This document shows positions 34,130-45,078 of a stretch of 64,000 bases of DNA, piece after piece. The notes beneath the pieces were generated by a model. That model was not told the DNA's origin and did not search any database. It saw only the letters and a program-made list of their open reading frames with translations. Source of the DNA: Letharia columbiana (lineage: Eukaryota > Ascomycota > Lecanoromycetes > Lecanorales > Parmeliaceae). The stretch lies in the NCBI RefSeq assembly GCF_014066305.1, contig NW_023501037.1, positions 310,001 to 374,000 on the forward strand, written 5' to 3'. A program made the translations under genes and the position numbers. Numbering within the stretch: position 1 is the first letter of the stretch; every line of letters begins with the position of its first letter.

Positions 34130-34400
34130 ATATTATAGTTCTAAGTCGCCTTTAATATATATACGTCTCGATTAAATCTAATATAACTTAACGTTATTTA
34201 TATAAACGATCTTTATAATACTCTTAGATCTTTATAACTATTAAAATCGATATAGATATATTAAATAAGATAATTAAGATATCTAATTATATAGATAAAA
34301 GAAAGATATTAAATAATAGATAAATATCTCTATTAAGATACGCTAAGCTCGAATAAATAAGAGAGCTATATAATATATTAAGAATATAAAATATACTCGT
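34130..34400 (-). repeat. LTR-like repeat family B, inverted copy at the block edge
   Basis: The reverse complement shares long colinear stretches with 47,060-47,270 (for example GCGTATCTTAATAGAGATAT and TATCTATTATTTAATATCT). This makes it an inverted partial copy of the LTR-like sequence ahead of the Gypsy relic at 47.3 kb. It forms the left edge of the AT-rich block. Confidence 0.7.
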
Positions 34401-34430
34401 AATAATAATAATTATTTTTATTATACTATA

Positions 34431-35035
34431 GATTACGAGTAAAGATCTATAAATTAAATTTATAATTTTTTTTTTTTTAATTAGAGCTATCGAGTAAATT
34501 TTAATAAGCGATCTTTAATAAGTAATATCTAAATTCGTTGCTTTTAAATATCTATAAGACTAAATTTAAAAATTCTTTTTTTTCTAAAAGCCTATAATTC
34601 GTTCTAAAATTTAAAGAAAAAATTATAAAATCTTAATAGAAAATAAAAAAGTTATTCTAAAATTAAATAATATATATCTAATTAGAACTATCCGACTGTC
34701 GAGCGAACTTTAATAAGCGATATTTGAATTTCTTATACTTTGATAATTATAAGACTAAATTTAGAAATTCTATTTTTATCTAAAAGCCTATATTTTATTC
34801 TATAGTTTAAAAAAATCTTATTATTTTAATAGAAAATAAAAAAGTTATTTTATATATTAATAACATATATCTAATTTTTAATAAGAAGAATAAGATTTTA
34901 ATAATTACGAACGCTAATTTATTTATTCGCGATATCTAATTAAAAAGCGTAGATCTATCGAATTAATAATTAACTATATATATAAATTTAAGATTTTTAA
35001 GCTTAGCTCTATCTTATTCTATTATATATATTAAT
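34431..35035 (+). repeat. LTR-like repeat family A, copy 1
   Basis: Begins ACGAGTAAAGATCTATAAAT and ends in TTTAAGCTTAGCTCTATC plus a TA-rich tail. Colinear copies are at 36,702-37,160 and 40,671-41,092. This copy is longer because its middle part (AAGACTAAATTT region) is duplicated. Confidence 0.75.
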
Positions 35036-35384
35036 ATTATTTAAACTTTATTTTAATCTCTATAATCTTAGAGTTTAATTAGATTTACTAAGCTATTTAT
35101 CACGGGATTTTCCGAAACTAGAAATTTTCTTTTTTATTTATTTTTTTTTTTATTATCTCGAATATAATAATATAGATTATTTAATTTAAAAAAAATTTGA
35201 ACTCGATATTATTTATATTCTTAAGAATTTTTAAATTTAATTTAAACTTAATTAGATTAATATTAAACTTAATTATTTTACGAGTAAAGTTATTTATTAA
35301 ACTCGATTTCTTTAAACTTTCTAGACTCTATATTAGAGATTTCTTTATTTTAAAAATATTAATTTTATATTAATAATAGTTTTT

Positions 35385-35640
35385 TTTTAGAAAAAATCGA
35401 GCTAGATATAAGAGTAAAAGTACTTAAAGCGAATTAATAGACTCGCTTATATCGCTTATTAGACTATAAGCTATATAGCTAAAACGAGTATTTAATATAC
35501 TTAATAAAGTCTTAAATACTTACGAGTTTTCTTTTCTCTTCTTTTTTCTTTAGTTATTAGTTTATCTAATAATTAATTTATTTATTCTATTAATTATATA
35601 TCTAAATCTCGTAATTATATAGCTACTACGTAGTTCTATT
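35385..35640 (+). repeat. LTR-like repeat family B, direct partial copy
   Basis: Shares TATAAGAGTAAAAGTACTTA, ATACTTAATAAAGTCTTAAA and neighbouring blocks with 46,845-47,060 in the same order and orientation. Differences are mostly C/T and G/A. Confidence 0.75.
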
Positions 35641-36701
35641 AAAAAAAATCTTATTATTTTATAATTCTAATAACTCTATTTATATAAAGCTATTTAATTT
35701 AATTATAGTAAGTAACTCGCGAGTTAATTCTATTAACTTATAAAGTAAAAACGTCTTATTATAATTTATTAACGACGTTTTTAATTTAATAAATAACTCT
35801 TATTAGAATATATCTATTATATAATTAAGCGATTATAATATTAATTCTAATATTAATAGAAATTCTAATAATATTATCGATGAAAATAATAATCGTTAAA
35901 GCGTTATATCTAATAACCCTTTATTTATAAATAAAGACTCTTATTTTATAAACTTAACTTAAGTTTAACGCTATTAACTTTTAGAGCTTAATATTAAAAA
36001 GTAATTAATTATTAAAAAAATTTAAGTTAATTAAAATATAGAATATATAAGAATATCGTTATAAGTATAGTAATAATTATTATCGTAATTCGAGTTATAA
36101 AAAGATAAATATTATTAAGATACTTAATACGTAATATCTTAATAACTATAACTTAATAATTATATTTCTTTAAGATTATAACGATTTTATCGCCTTAACG
36201 CTTTATATTAATTTTTATATAAATAAAGAAAAGACTCGCTAATCTTCTATTCTCTTAATAAATACTAAGAAATAGATTTAAAGAAATATTAAAAATACGA
36301 TATTATATAATATTAAGAAATTTATCTAGAAGAAATATAAGAAATAATACTTAAATTAAGTTTATAATTTAGTCGTTAAGTTTTATAACATAAATCGCTA
36401 ATTAATTAAAATAATAATAAGAGATATATAATTAATAGCTAGCTTTAATAACTATCTTACTATACTTTAATTATAGCGAGATCGCTATATAATTAATTTA
36501 AAATATATAAAATCTTTATAAGATAGAGTAATAGAGAAAATTTCTCTAAAAGCTATAAAGAAGATTATTTAATTTATTATTTATACTATACTATTATAAT
36601 AGTATTAAAGTATAAAATAAAGACTATAAAAAATAAAAGAGCTCTCTACTTTAGATAAGACTCGCTTTAGCGATAAGATAAGTAATTAGAGAAGTAGTAA
36701 T

Positions 36702-37160
36702 TAACGAGTAAAGGCCTATAAATTAAATTCATAATTATTTTTTTAATTAAGGCTATCGAGTAAGTAGATAAGCGATCTTTAATAAGCGATCTTTGATGAG
36801 CGAACTTTAGTGAGCGATATTTGAATTCCTTGCGCTTTAATAATTATAAGACTAAATTTTATAATTCTAAGAAATTCGGAAAGTATAAATAGCGCTTTAA
36901 AAATTAAAAAAAAAATATCAAAATTTTAATAGAAAACAAAAAAGTTATTCTATATATTAATAATATATATCTATTTTTTTAATAAGAGAGACGTAGGAGA
37001 GCGAGATTTTAATAGTTATAAACGCTAATTTATTTATCCGCGATAACTTAGTCGATTTAATTAAAGAGCGTAGCGAACTTAAATTAATAATTAGCTATAT
37101 ATATAAATTTAAGATTTTTAAGCTTAACTCTATCTTATTCTTTTATATATATTAATAATA
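36702..37160 (+). repeat. LTR-like repeat family A, copy 2
   Basis: Begins ACGAGTAAAGGCCTATAAAT and ends in TTTTTAAGCTTAACTCTATC and a TA tail. It keeps more G and C than the other two copies and so is nearest to the ancestral sequence. It probably interrupts a Gypsy relic whose protease part follows. Confidence 0.75.
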
Positions 37161-37164
37161 TATA

Positions 37165-38004
37165 AAGTTTAAGAGATAGTATATAAAGAATTAATAAGAT
37201 TAAAAGAAGAGTTTATTCTCGTTAACGCTATAAGATTAAAAATTATACGAATTAAATTTAGAAGATAACGACTCTTATATTAAGTCTAAGACGCTTTTTA
37301 TTAAAATATAATATTATAATTACGAGTAATTAGAATATTATAAAAATTCTCTTAAATATCTAAATTATATTATAAATAATAAAGTATATAATTATAGATT
37401 AAGTAAGAAAAAAGATAAAGTTTAATACTTATTATTATAGTATTAAATACGCTATTAATTAAGCGATAACCTCGCTCTTTATTATTAAGAGATAAAATTA
37501 TTATATTAAATAAAAAGTATAAGATAATAGCTCTAGTAGATATCGATAACGAGAAATTTTTTATATTATAATCTTTTATTAAAGAAATATAGATTTCTAA
37601 ATTTAAATATATATTAATAATAATATATACTATTAATAGTTATTAAATACTCTTATATAGAAAGTATAATCTAGTCTTTAGTCTTATAGATAGTTAAGAA
37701 AGAAAGTAAGAGTAAATCTTAAAGATATATACTATAAATATATAAGAATATAATCTTATTTTTAATTTTTCTTAGATTTATAATATTAATTCGAATATTT
37801 ATTAGCGTAAGTAGTTTTAAATCTATCGCGATTTTTTTATAAGCGATAAGATATAAGTAGATATCGTAATAGTAAATATAAAATAGTTTATATTATTAGT
37901 TAATATAGTAATTACGTATAGTCTAAGATAAGTATTTATTATCTTTTTATATTAGATTCTATTTAAAAGTAATAGTAATAATTAGAATAAAGTTATATAA
38001 TTAG
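37165..38004 (+). mobile_element. Gypsy relic 3, protease region (RIP-degraded)
   Basis: Read through stops, about 37,530-37,800 gives ALVDIDNEKFFIL followed by IYTINI*EYNLIFNFS*IYNIN. This aligns in order with the retropepsin core (ALVDSGA..FI) and the conserved YDVILGxPWLxxxNP motif of Gypsy elements. The active-site region is altered (DSG to DID). Flanking parts are too degraded to assign, and the right end runs into an inverted family A fragment (about 38,005-38,125). Confidence 0.5.
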
Positions 38005-38125
38005 TATATATAATAGAATAAGATAGAGCTAAGCTTAAAAATCTTAAATTTATATATATAGTTAATTATAAATTTAAGTTCGTTACGCTCTTTAATTAGA
38101 TCGACTAAGTTAGCTCGATAGCTCT
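38005..38125 (-). repeat. LTR-like repeat family A, inverted fragment
   Basis: The reverse complement reads AACTTAGTCGATCTAATTAA then TTTAAGATTTTTAAGCTTAG, matching the 3' part of the family A copies. Confidence 0.65.
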
Positions 38126-38413
38126 TTCGCGCTTTCTTATTAAAAATTTATATATAGAAGTTTTATACTTTAAAGTACTCAGCTTACGATATATATAGTT
38201 AATTTATAATTTCTTAAATTATAAAGCTCGCTTTACGCTTTCTAACGCTATAAAAATTATAAAGTTTAATCTACTATTAATAGATTAAATAAATATTTAA
38301 ATATAATAGTTATAATAGTTATATTAGACGCGTTCGAGATCGAATAATAATTCTTTTATCTATTTATATAATTATTATTCTTTTATTACTCTATTAATTC
38401 TATTAATTTTATT

Positions 38414-38830
38414 AAACGCGTTAAAAGACCCTTAAAAAGAGCTTAAACGAATATATTCTTCTTTATATACTCCTCTTAAGTTAGCGATAGATGAGTTAAA
38501 CTAATATTTAAATATTATAGTTATACTAAACGCGTCTAATTTAGATACATATATTTCTTTTACTCGCCTCTTAAAGTCTCTACTAACGCTCTTAAACTAT
38601 CTCTTAGCGAATTTATTACTATTAATAATCGAGGCCGTAAGCGAGCTTAATAGCTATCTACTACTACTTATAAACGCGTTAAAAGACTCTTAAAAAGAGC
38701 TTAAACGAATATATTTTTCTTTATATACTCCTCTTAAGCTAGCGATAGATAAGTTAAATTAATATTTAAATATTATAGTTATATTAAACGCGTCTAGAAT
38801 TAAATAATAATCCTTTTATTTATTTATATA
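38414..38830. repeat. 258-bp-spaced tandem repeat
   Basis: A block starting AAACGCGTTAAAAGAC and running through GAGCTTAAACGAATATATT and TATACTCCTCTTAAG occurs at 38,414 and again at 38,672. A related segment (AAATATTTAAATATAATAG, GACGCG) lies just before, at about 38,287. Confidence 0.8.
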
Positions 38831-38974
38831 ATTATTCTTCTTTTACTATTCTATTAATTCTATTAATTCTATTAATATAAATATATTTACTCTCGATACT
38901 CTCGCACTTAGTTAAATAAGAGAAGAATCTATAATAAATAAATACGAAGAATACTACGGAGAATATTACGAAGA

Positions 38975-39215
38975 TAGTCATTAGCAGTAGTAATATAATA
39001 GGCCTACTCTCCACGGTCTTATATTAATCTACTTAGTTAGTGTAAGAGAAGTTAATATAGTAGGCGAATACGGAGAATATTATAGAGAACATTGCGGAGA
39101 CAATCATCAGCAGCAGTAACACAATAGGCCTACTCTCCACGATCTTACACCAATCCACTCAGCCAATATAAAAGAAGTCAATACAGTAGGCGAATACGGA
39201 GAACACTACGGAGAA
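38975..39215. repeat. Two tandem copies of a ~120-bp unit differing by RIP-type changes
   Basis: Units beginning near GTCATTAGCAGTAGTAATA (about 38,978) and ATCATCAGCAGCAGTAACA (about 39,102) share AATAGGCCTACTCTCCACG and GTAGGCGAATACGGAGAA. The first copy has T or A where the second has C or G at nearly every difference. Confidence 0.85.
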
Positions 39216-39910
39216 ACCAAGCGATAATAAAGCCCCCAGCACTAAGAACACGGCTCAGCTCTCCAAGATCCCACATTATATACTCTCCACGGTTCCACAT
39301 TAAATCATCACTTAGTAAGCGGAGAATACTACTATAACTTAGCCTATTATTCCCACTATATTAAGAAGTAAGAGGAGGAACTATAACAGGCAAATATAAA
39401 GAACACTACAAAGAACACTGCGAAGAACACTGCGGAGAACACTGCGAAGAACACTACGGAGAACACTACAAAGAACACTACGGAGAACACTGCGGAGAAC
39501 ACTGCGGAGAACACTGCGGAGAACACTGCGGAGAACACTGTGGAGAATATTATGAAGAACACTACGGAGAAACCAAGCGGTAATAAGACCACCATCGTCA
39601 AGAACACGGCTCAGCTCTCCAAGATCCCACGTTATATTAATCATCCACTCAGTTAGCTACTTAGCTAGCCACTTAGTCTGATACTCTACAAGAGAAGGAG
39701 TAAGAGGAGGAACTATAACAGGCAAATGCGGAGAACACTGCGGAGAAACCAAGCGGCAATAAGGCCACCATCGTCAAGAACACGGCTCAGCTCTCCAAGA
39801 TCCCACGTCATATGCTCTCCACGGTTCTACATCAAATCATCACTTAGTAAGCGGAGAACACCACTGCAATATAGTCTGTTATCCCCACTACATTGATATA
39901 GTATATCACT
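39213..39910. repeat. Dispersed direct repeat (AACCAAGCGG unit), three copies
   Basis: Copies begin at about 39,213, 39,573 and 39,747 with AACCAAGCG and share AAGAACACGGCTCAGCTCTC. The first and third also share the following ~100 bp (CTCTCCACGGTT, AATCATCACTTAGTAAGCGG). The first shows C-to-T/G-to-A differences from the third. Confidence 0.85.
39401..39568. repeat. 12-bp minisatellite, 14 units
   Basis: Fourteen uninterrupted units of GAACACTGCGGA or close variants. Variation is mainly G-to-A or C-to-T (TGCGGA, TACGGA, TACAAA, TGCGAA). The 12-bp period keeps reading frames open, which explains the low-complexity frames on the minus strand; I do not regard them as genes. Confidence 0.95.
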
Positions 39911-39915
39911 GCGGT

Positions 39916-40200
39916 CTCTATAGGAGGAATATCGGACGATATATATTTGAACGAATTAAAACCGTTCGATGTCTATAGCTATCACTACGGTAGGAGATAT
40001 TGTGGGATTTATACCACTAACTAACACGTTATCTTCATTTCTTTCCGATATTTCGATACTTCTTACTATAAGAATATGACCTTTCTCTGTTTTTTATGGG
40101 CAATTATTACAAATTAATCCTCTACACTTAATACACCTTCCTAATTAGGCCTTAGCGCACCTCTCTCCGCACATATATACCTATATATCATATAGATTAA
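39916..40200 (+). mobile_element. RIP-damaged inverse copy of the 3' end of the BIR retroelement
   Basis: Aligns to the reverse complement of about 44,245-43,990. Shared stretches are AGGAGGAATATCGGAC, GAACGAATTAAAACCGTTCGAT (intact copy GGACGAATTGAAACCGTCCGAT), TTTCTCTGTTTTTTATGGGCAATT and CCGCACATAT in the LTR. Differences are mostly C-to-T/G-to-A, so this is an older, mutated copy in the opposite orientation. The BIR-coding part is not found here. Confidence 0.75.
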
Positions 40201-40324
40201 ATTAATTTTATAGTGGTGGAAGTAGGTTAAAAACGCATAGTAAGCGATTAGAGTTCGATTTAACTTAGGGCTAGGGCTAAAATTCGATTTAACTTAGAAA
40301 AATCCAACTTCATTTGACTTAGAA

Positions 40325-40372
40325 AAATGAAAAATCTAACTTTATAAATTTAATTTATAGATCTTTACTTAT
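40325..40372 (-). repeat. LTR-like family A, inverted terminal fragment
   Basis: The reverse complement reads AAGTAAAGATCTATAAATTA, the opening of the family A repeat. It abuts the 5' side of Gypsy relic 2. Confidence 0.6.
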
Positions 40373-40670
40373 ATAATATTATATAGCTAGATAACTCTAA
40401 TATATTTAAATAACTTAAAAATTTATTAAAAGTCTTTTTAAAAGAGCTATTTAATAGTTTTAATATATATAATTAAATTAAATACTTAATTAATCTACTA
40501 TTTAAAAAACTATCTAGAAATAATTTAATTTATAATATATTATATAATAAATTTATAGCGATTAAGAATTATCTAAATACTACGCTTAAGAGAAAATAAA
40601 TTTAATTTTTAATTAATTAGATTAGCTCGTTAATACTATTTATTAAAAAATTAAATAACTTATTATAATT

Positions 40671-41092
40671 TTACGAGTAAAGGTCTATAAATTAAATTTA
40701 TAATTTTTTTTTTAATTAAGACTATCGAGTAAATAGATAAGCGATCTTTAATTAATAAGCGATATTTGAATTTCTTACGCTTTAATAATTATAAGACTAA
40801 ATTTAGAATTTTTTTTATCTAAAAGCTCGTATTTCGTTCTATAATTAAAAAAAAAAAAAAAATTTAATAAAAAATAAAAAAGTTATTCTAAAATTAAATA
40901 TTATATATCTATTTTTTAATTAGAGCTATTCGGCTATATTTTTTTAATAGTTATAAATACTAATTTATTTACTCGCGATAACTTAGTCGATCTAATTAAA
41001 GAGCGTAATAACTCTAAATTTATAATTAGCTATATATATAAATTTAAGATTTTTAAGCTTAGCTCTATCTTATTCTTTTATATATATTAATA
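40671..41092 (+). repeat. LTR-like family A, copy 3 (solo insertion in Gypsy RT)
   Basis: Begins ACGAGTAAAGGTCTATAAAT and ends with AAGCTTAGCTCTATCTTATT and a TA tail. Reverse-transcriptase sequence of relic 2 stops just before it (ILFIKKLNNLL*FY) and resumes just after it (ELNKITIKN), so it is an insertion, probably a solo LTR. Confidence 0.8.
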
Positions 41093-43896
41093 TTAACTAT
41101 TAAGAGCTTAATAAGATAACTATTAAAAATAATTACTCGTTATCGCTATTTTTAGAAACTCTAAAAAGATTTATATATATAAAGTACTTTATTAAAATTA
41201 ATATTTATAATATATATTATAGAATATAAGTATAAAAGAAAGATAAGTAAAAAATTATCTTTTAAACTTACTATAACTAATTCGAGTATTAAATAATATC
41301 TTTTAATCTTATAAATATTTTTATAATCTTTTAAACTTATATAAATAAAGTATTTAAATTATATATTAATATCTTCTATATAATATACTTAGATAATATA
41401 CTAATTTATTCAAAAAAAAAAGTTATATTAGAAGTATATATATAAAATACTACGCGTATTATTAAAGTATTAACTCTATATAAAGTTATCGAAATATACT
41501 TTTAATCGTAATAAGATTATCTTTTTAAAGTTCTTAATAAACTAGCGTAATATCTAAATAAAGTTATCGCGTATTAAGATTATTACTAAATAATTAGAAT
41601 CGAAGTCTATTAAGAATATCTTAATCTTTCTAAGATTTATAAACTTCTATTAATAATTTATATAAGACTTTTTATAGATAACTATATCTTTAATAAATTT
41701 AATTTAAAAAATAAAGAAAGATAAGATTAGATTATTCTTTATATTTAATAAGAAAGTATATAAAGCTTTTAAAATACTTAAGCGAGTATTTATTATTATA
41801 TTTATACTAAAATATTATAATTAAAAAGTATTATTTATTATAAAGATTAATATTTTTAATATAAATATAAATAATATATTTAATTAACTAAGCGAGAATA
41901 AGTAATAATATTCTATTACTTTTTTTAACTATAAATTTAAAGATATTAAATCTTATTAAAATATATATAATAAGAAGCTCTATATAATTATATTAGACTT
42001 TAAGAATTAAAGATATTATTTATAAGATAATAAGTACTCTATTTATATAATCTTAGATTATAATAATTTATATTATTTTATAATAATAAAAGAGTTTAAT
42101 ATAAAGTAGATTCGCTAGATTAAGAAATTAGTTATATTTAACTTTATAATTAAATATTATAAGAGAAAATTTAACTCTATAAATATATCGTTAAGAAGAT
42201 TTAATATTATTAAATTAAATAATAGCGAGAATAATAATAATAATTTTCTCTTTATCTTATAAAATAAACTTTATAATTAGAAATATTAATTTAATCTATA
42301 AAAATATAATAGTATATTTATTATAGTTAAACTTATAGCGTTAATAAAGTAATTAAATATTATTATTATTATAGATATCTAAATTATTAATTTAAATAAG
42401 AGAGTATTTAATAGATAAATATATATTCTAGATATTACGATATCGTTTTAACTTCTAATTTATTAAACTTTAAAATTAAAGAGATTCTATTTAAAGTTAT
42501 AAAAATTAATAATAATATAATTACTTAAATTATAATATAAGAATACTTTTATTATAAATAAGAAGTAATATTAAAGATACGCTATTAAATAAAATAAGCT
42601 TTTAAAATAGAGAGTTAATAAGAATAGATTATTATATTATAATCTCGCAGTCTATATATCTAATAACTCTACTATAAAGAAAAATATTCTTTATATAAAT
42701 TATAATAATTTTAATATTAGATATTTTACTTATAAATATACTAAAGAGAGTATTAGATTTAAGTATTATTAAATAAATATAATAAGCGATATAATAGAAT
42801 ATATTTATATTTATCTCGATTATTAAAGAATATAAGTTTATTATTATAAGTTATATAGCGAGCTAATATCGATTCTTTTAAATAATATAAATCTATTTTA
42901 TATTATAATACTAGATTTTATTATAGACTTATTATCTATAAGGAATTCGTATATTAATAAAATTTATAATATTATCTTAGTCTTAATAGATAAGCTAATT
43001 AAATATAAATTATATATTATAATTATAAAGAATTTAAAGATTAATAACTTTATTAATATCTTATAATAGAAGTTTATATTATTATATAATATAATATATA
43101 ACTTAATTTTAAATCGAGATTTTCTATTTATAAGTAAGTTTTAAATAACGCTATATTAATATTTAAATACGAAGTATAAATTAAATATTATATTTTATTC
43201 TTAGACTAATAATTAAATTAAGAGATAAAATTAAGTTTTTAAATATTACTTATAAGTATATTATAATTATAAATAAAATAACTAGTTTAAAATCTTATTA
43301 ATAGCTACGTTTATATATAAAAATAGTATATATATAAGTATTAATAAGATTTTATAAGAGCTATTTATAAAATATATAATAGATTTAAGAAATATTCTTA
43401 AAAGTAAAATCTTAAGAAGAGAAGTATTACTTATTATAGAGTAAGTAAAATAATTATAAGAGATAAGATTATATTTAAAAGAATTATAAAAGTAAATATT
43501 AAAATAGTAAGTAAAATACTATAATAGTAATTATAAGACTATAATCTTTAAAAAAAAATTATTATAAAGCTTAAATATATATATCTTATAATTAAAAAAG
43601 AAATTTAATTATAAATAGCTTAAATCTTTTAAAGTATTAAAGAAAATAAATATATAGATTTATAAACTAGATCTCTCTACTAGATATAAAAGAATTTATC
43701 TTATATTTTATATATTACTATTAGAGTTATAATACTCGCGTAATAATAATTTAAAATTATAAGTAATTTTAATTAATAAAGAAGAAGAGTAGAAGATTAA
43801 TAAGATATTAAATAAAAGAGTTTATAAAAGTAAGACTAAGTATCCTATTAATTAAAAAGACTCTTTATCTTATAAAGCTTCGTAGAAATTAATAGA

Positions 43897-43901
43897 GTAT
43901 C
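43897..43901. other. Left target-site duplication GTATC
   Basis: GTATC directly precedes the 5'-TGTTA of the left LTR and recurs directly after the right LTR at 45,219-45,223. Removing the element and one copy restores the chromodomain reading IEYLKNIKN. Confidence 0.92.
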
Positions 43902-44040
43902 TGTTAAGGAATCATTATGGTTTGAATCATATATGTGTGTGTTGTAAAAGATGTTGATTGTTCTGTGCCTGCAGGTAGATATGTGCGGTGCCAAGCCTAC
44001 GCTAGTGGCCCTATGAGTATCCCTGAGGCATCTCATGACA
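43902..44040 (-). repeat. 3' LTR of the BIR element (left end on plus strand)
   Basis: 139 bp starting TGTTAAGGAATC and ending CATCTCATGACA as read on the plus strand. It differs from the other LTR by one single-base length difference, a few substitutions near GCAGGTAGATAT, and one G/A. Confidence 0.92.
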
Positions 44041-44279
44041 ATTGCCCACAAAAAACAGAGAAATGCCATGTCCTCATGGCAAGAAGTATGCATGCATGAA
44101 TGAGTTTTCGAAATGCTGGAAAGGAATGGAGATGCCGGGCCAATTAGTAGTGTGAATCCCACGAGTTCTCCTGCCGCAGTGAAACCTTTTGAATGGCATC
44201 GAAGCAAGATATCGGACGGTTTCAATTCGTCCAAATATGCACTGTCCGATCTTCCTCCTGATCTTCCTCCTGCAGTGGT

Positions 44280-44870
44280 CTAATTGGCTGTGATCGACGC
44301 AGTAGATCCTCCTCTTGTGACGTCATTCCAGTGATGTACCATATCAATGTGATATGGCTGAGGCACGCAGAGATAGCAGGCCAAATTGTAGTGTCGTTCT
44401 CCGCTTGCTGAGTGGCGATTTGACGGGGAATTGTGGAGAGGTGAGCCGTGTTCTTGGTGCTGGGGGGCCTTGCCGTCGCTTGGTTTTTCCGTAACGTTCT
44501 CCGCATTTGCCTGTTGTAGTTCCTCCTCTTGTTTCGTCATTGGCTGAGTAGATGCAGTGGCTTGTTGGACGGCTTGTAGATACCTTCTCTTATGTTGCTG
44601 GCGAGTCTTCTGATTCCGGTTCTTCTTTTTCTGCTGTGTTGCACGTACAAATGGACACTCCGGTGATCGAGTAGCGTGAAAATCGAATGGACTACCGTCA
44701 CTATACCAGTCACAAGGATCAAGACCGCATAGTGAGCACACCGTTAGATCCGGAGATGGAAAAGTAGGGTCGTATTCTCGATGAAAGCCAGCACGGGCTA
44801 CGGTAGAGGCACTTGGACACACATGTGGCCATGACGTGAATGAGGCGAGTCTCTCAGCGTATGAGTTCAT
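44280..44870 (-). CDS. BIR-domain protein encoded inside an LTR retroelement
   Basis: 196 residues from the first ATG (44,870). The frame is open further upstream to about 44,921 but without ATG. Residues 7-75 form a BIR domain: RLASFTSWP at the start, VARAGF, then VCSLCG, WYSDGSPFDFH and SPECPFV. The ligands are C45, C48, H65 and C72 (CX2CX16HX6C), the zinc site of the family. A strongly basic stretch (KKKNRNQKTRQQHKRR, about 80-95) follows, then a Gln/Glu/Ser-rich tail. BIR proteins include inhibitors of apoptosis and the chromosomal passenger proteins survivin/Bir1; this single-domain protein has no RING or other domain. Its role in the element is unknown; chromosome or centromere targeting is only a thought. 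Two further overlapping frames downstream (to about 43,990) may be untranslated sequence. Confidence 0.82.
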   Translation of the reverse strand: MNSYAERLASFTSWPHVCPSASTVARAGFHREYDPTFPSPDLTVCSLCGLDPCDWYSDGSPFDFHATRSPECPFVRATQQKKKNRNQKTRQQHKRRYLQAVQQATASTQPMTKQEEELQQANAENVTEKPSDGKAPQHQEHGSPLHNSPSNRHSASGERHYNLACYLCVPQPYHIDMVHHWNDVTRGGSTASITAN

Positions 44871-45063
44871 GATGATATCGATAGGCCTATTGAAAGGATC
44901 GATTTGGGCGGGTTTTGTCAAAAGGTACTCGATGACGCGAGTGTATTGGAGGTCCGGCTTGGAGCGTCACACTATTAGGTGTTGATGTGGGCTTTGCGTA
45001 AACGTATGGTGTAGACGTGAAGACGTCTACTACATCGTAGGATCAAGTGGAATTAGATCTTAA

Positions 45064-45076
45064 GGTGTTGCTACCA
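45064..45076 (-). other. Primer-binding site of the BIR element
   Basis: On the minus strand TGGTAGCAACACC follows the 5' LTR after two bases (AT). TGG at the start is complementary to a tRNA CCA end, as in LTR elements. The donor tRNA would end GGTGTTGCTACCA. This sets the element's orientation to minus. Confidence 0.75.
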
Positions 45077-45078
45077 AT

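Noticed and set aside
39356..39644. Minus-strand low-complexity frames (AVFSAVFSAVF, SVLRSVLRSVL)
   Set aside because: They are produced by the 12-bp minisatellite, whose length is a multiple of three. Two overlapping frames are open at once.
43848..44234. Minus-strand 128-codon frame across the left end of the BIR element as a second element gene
   Set aside because: It runs through the LTR into the flanking Gypsy relic, so most of it cannot be an element gene. No domain was seen in the internal part.
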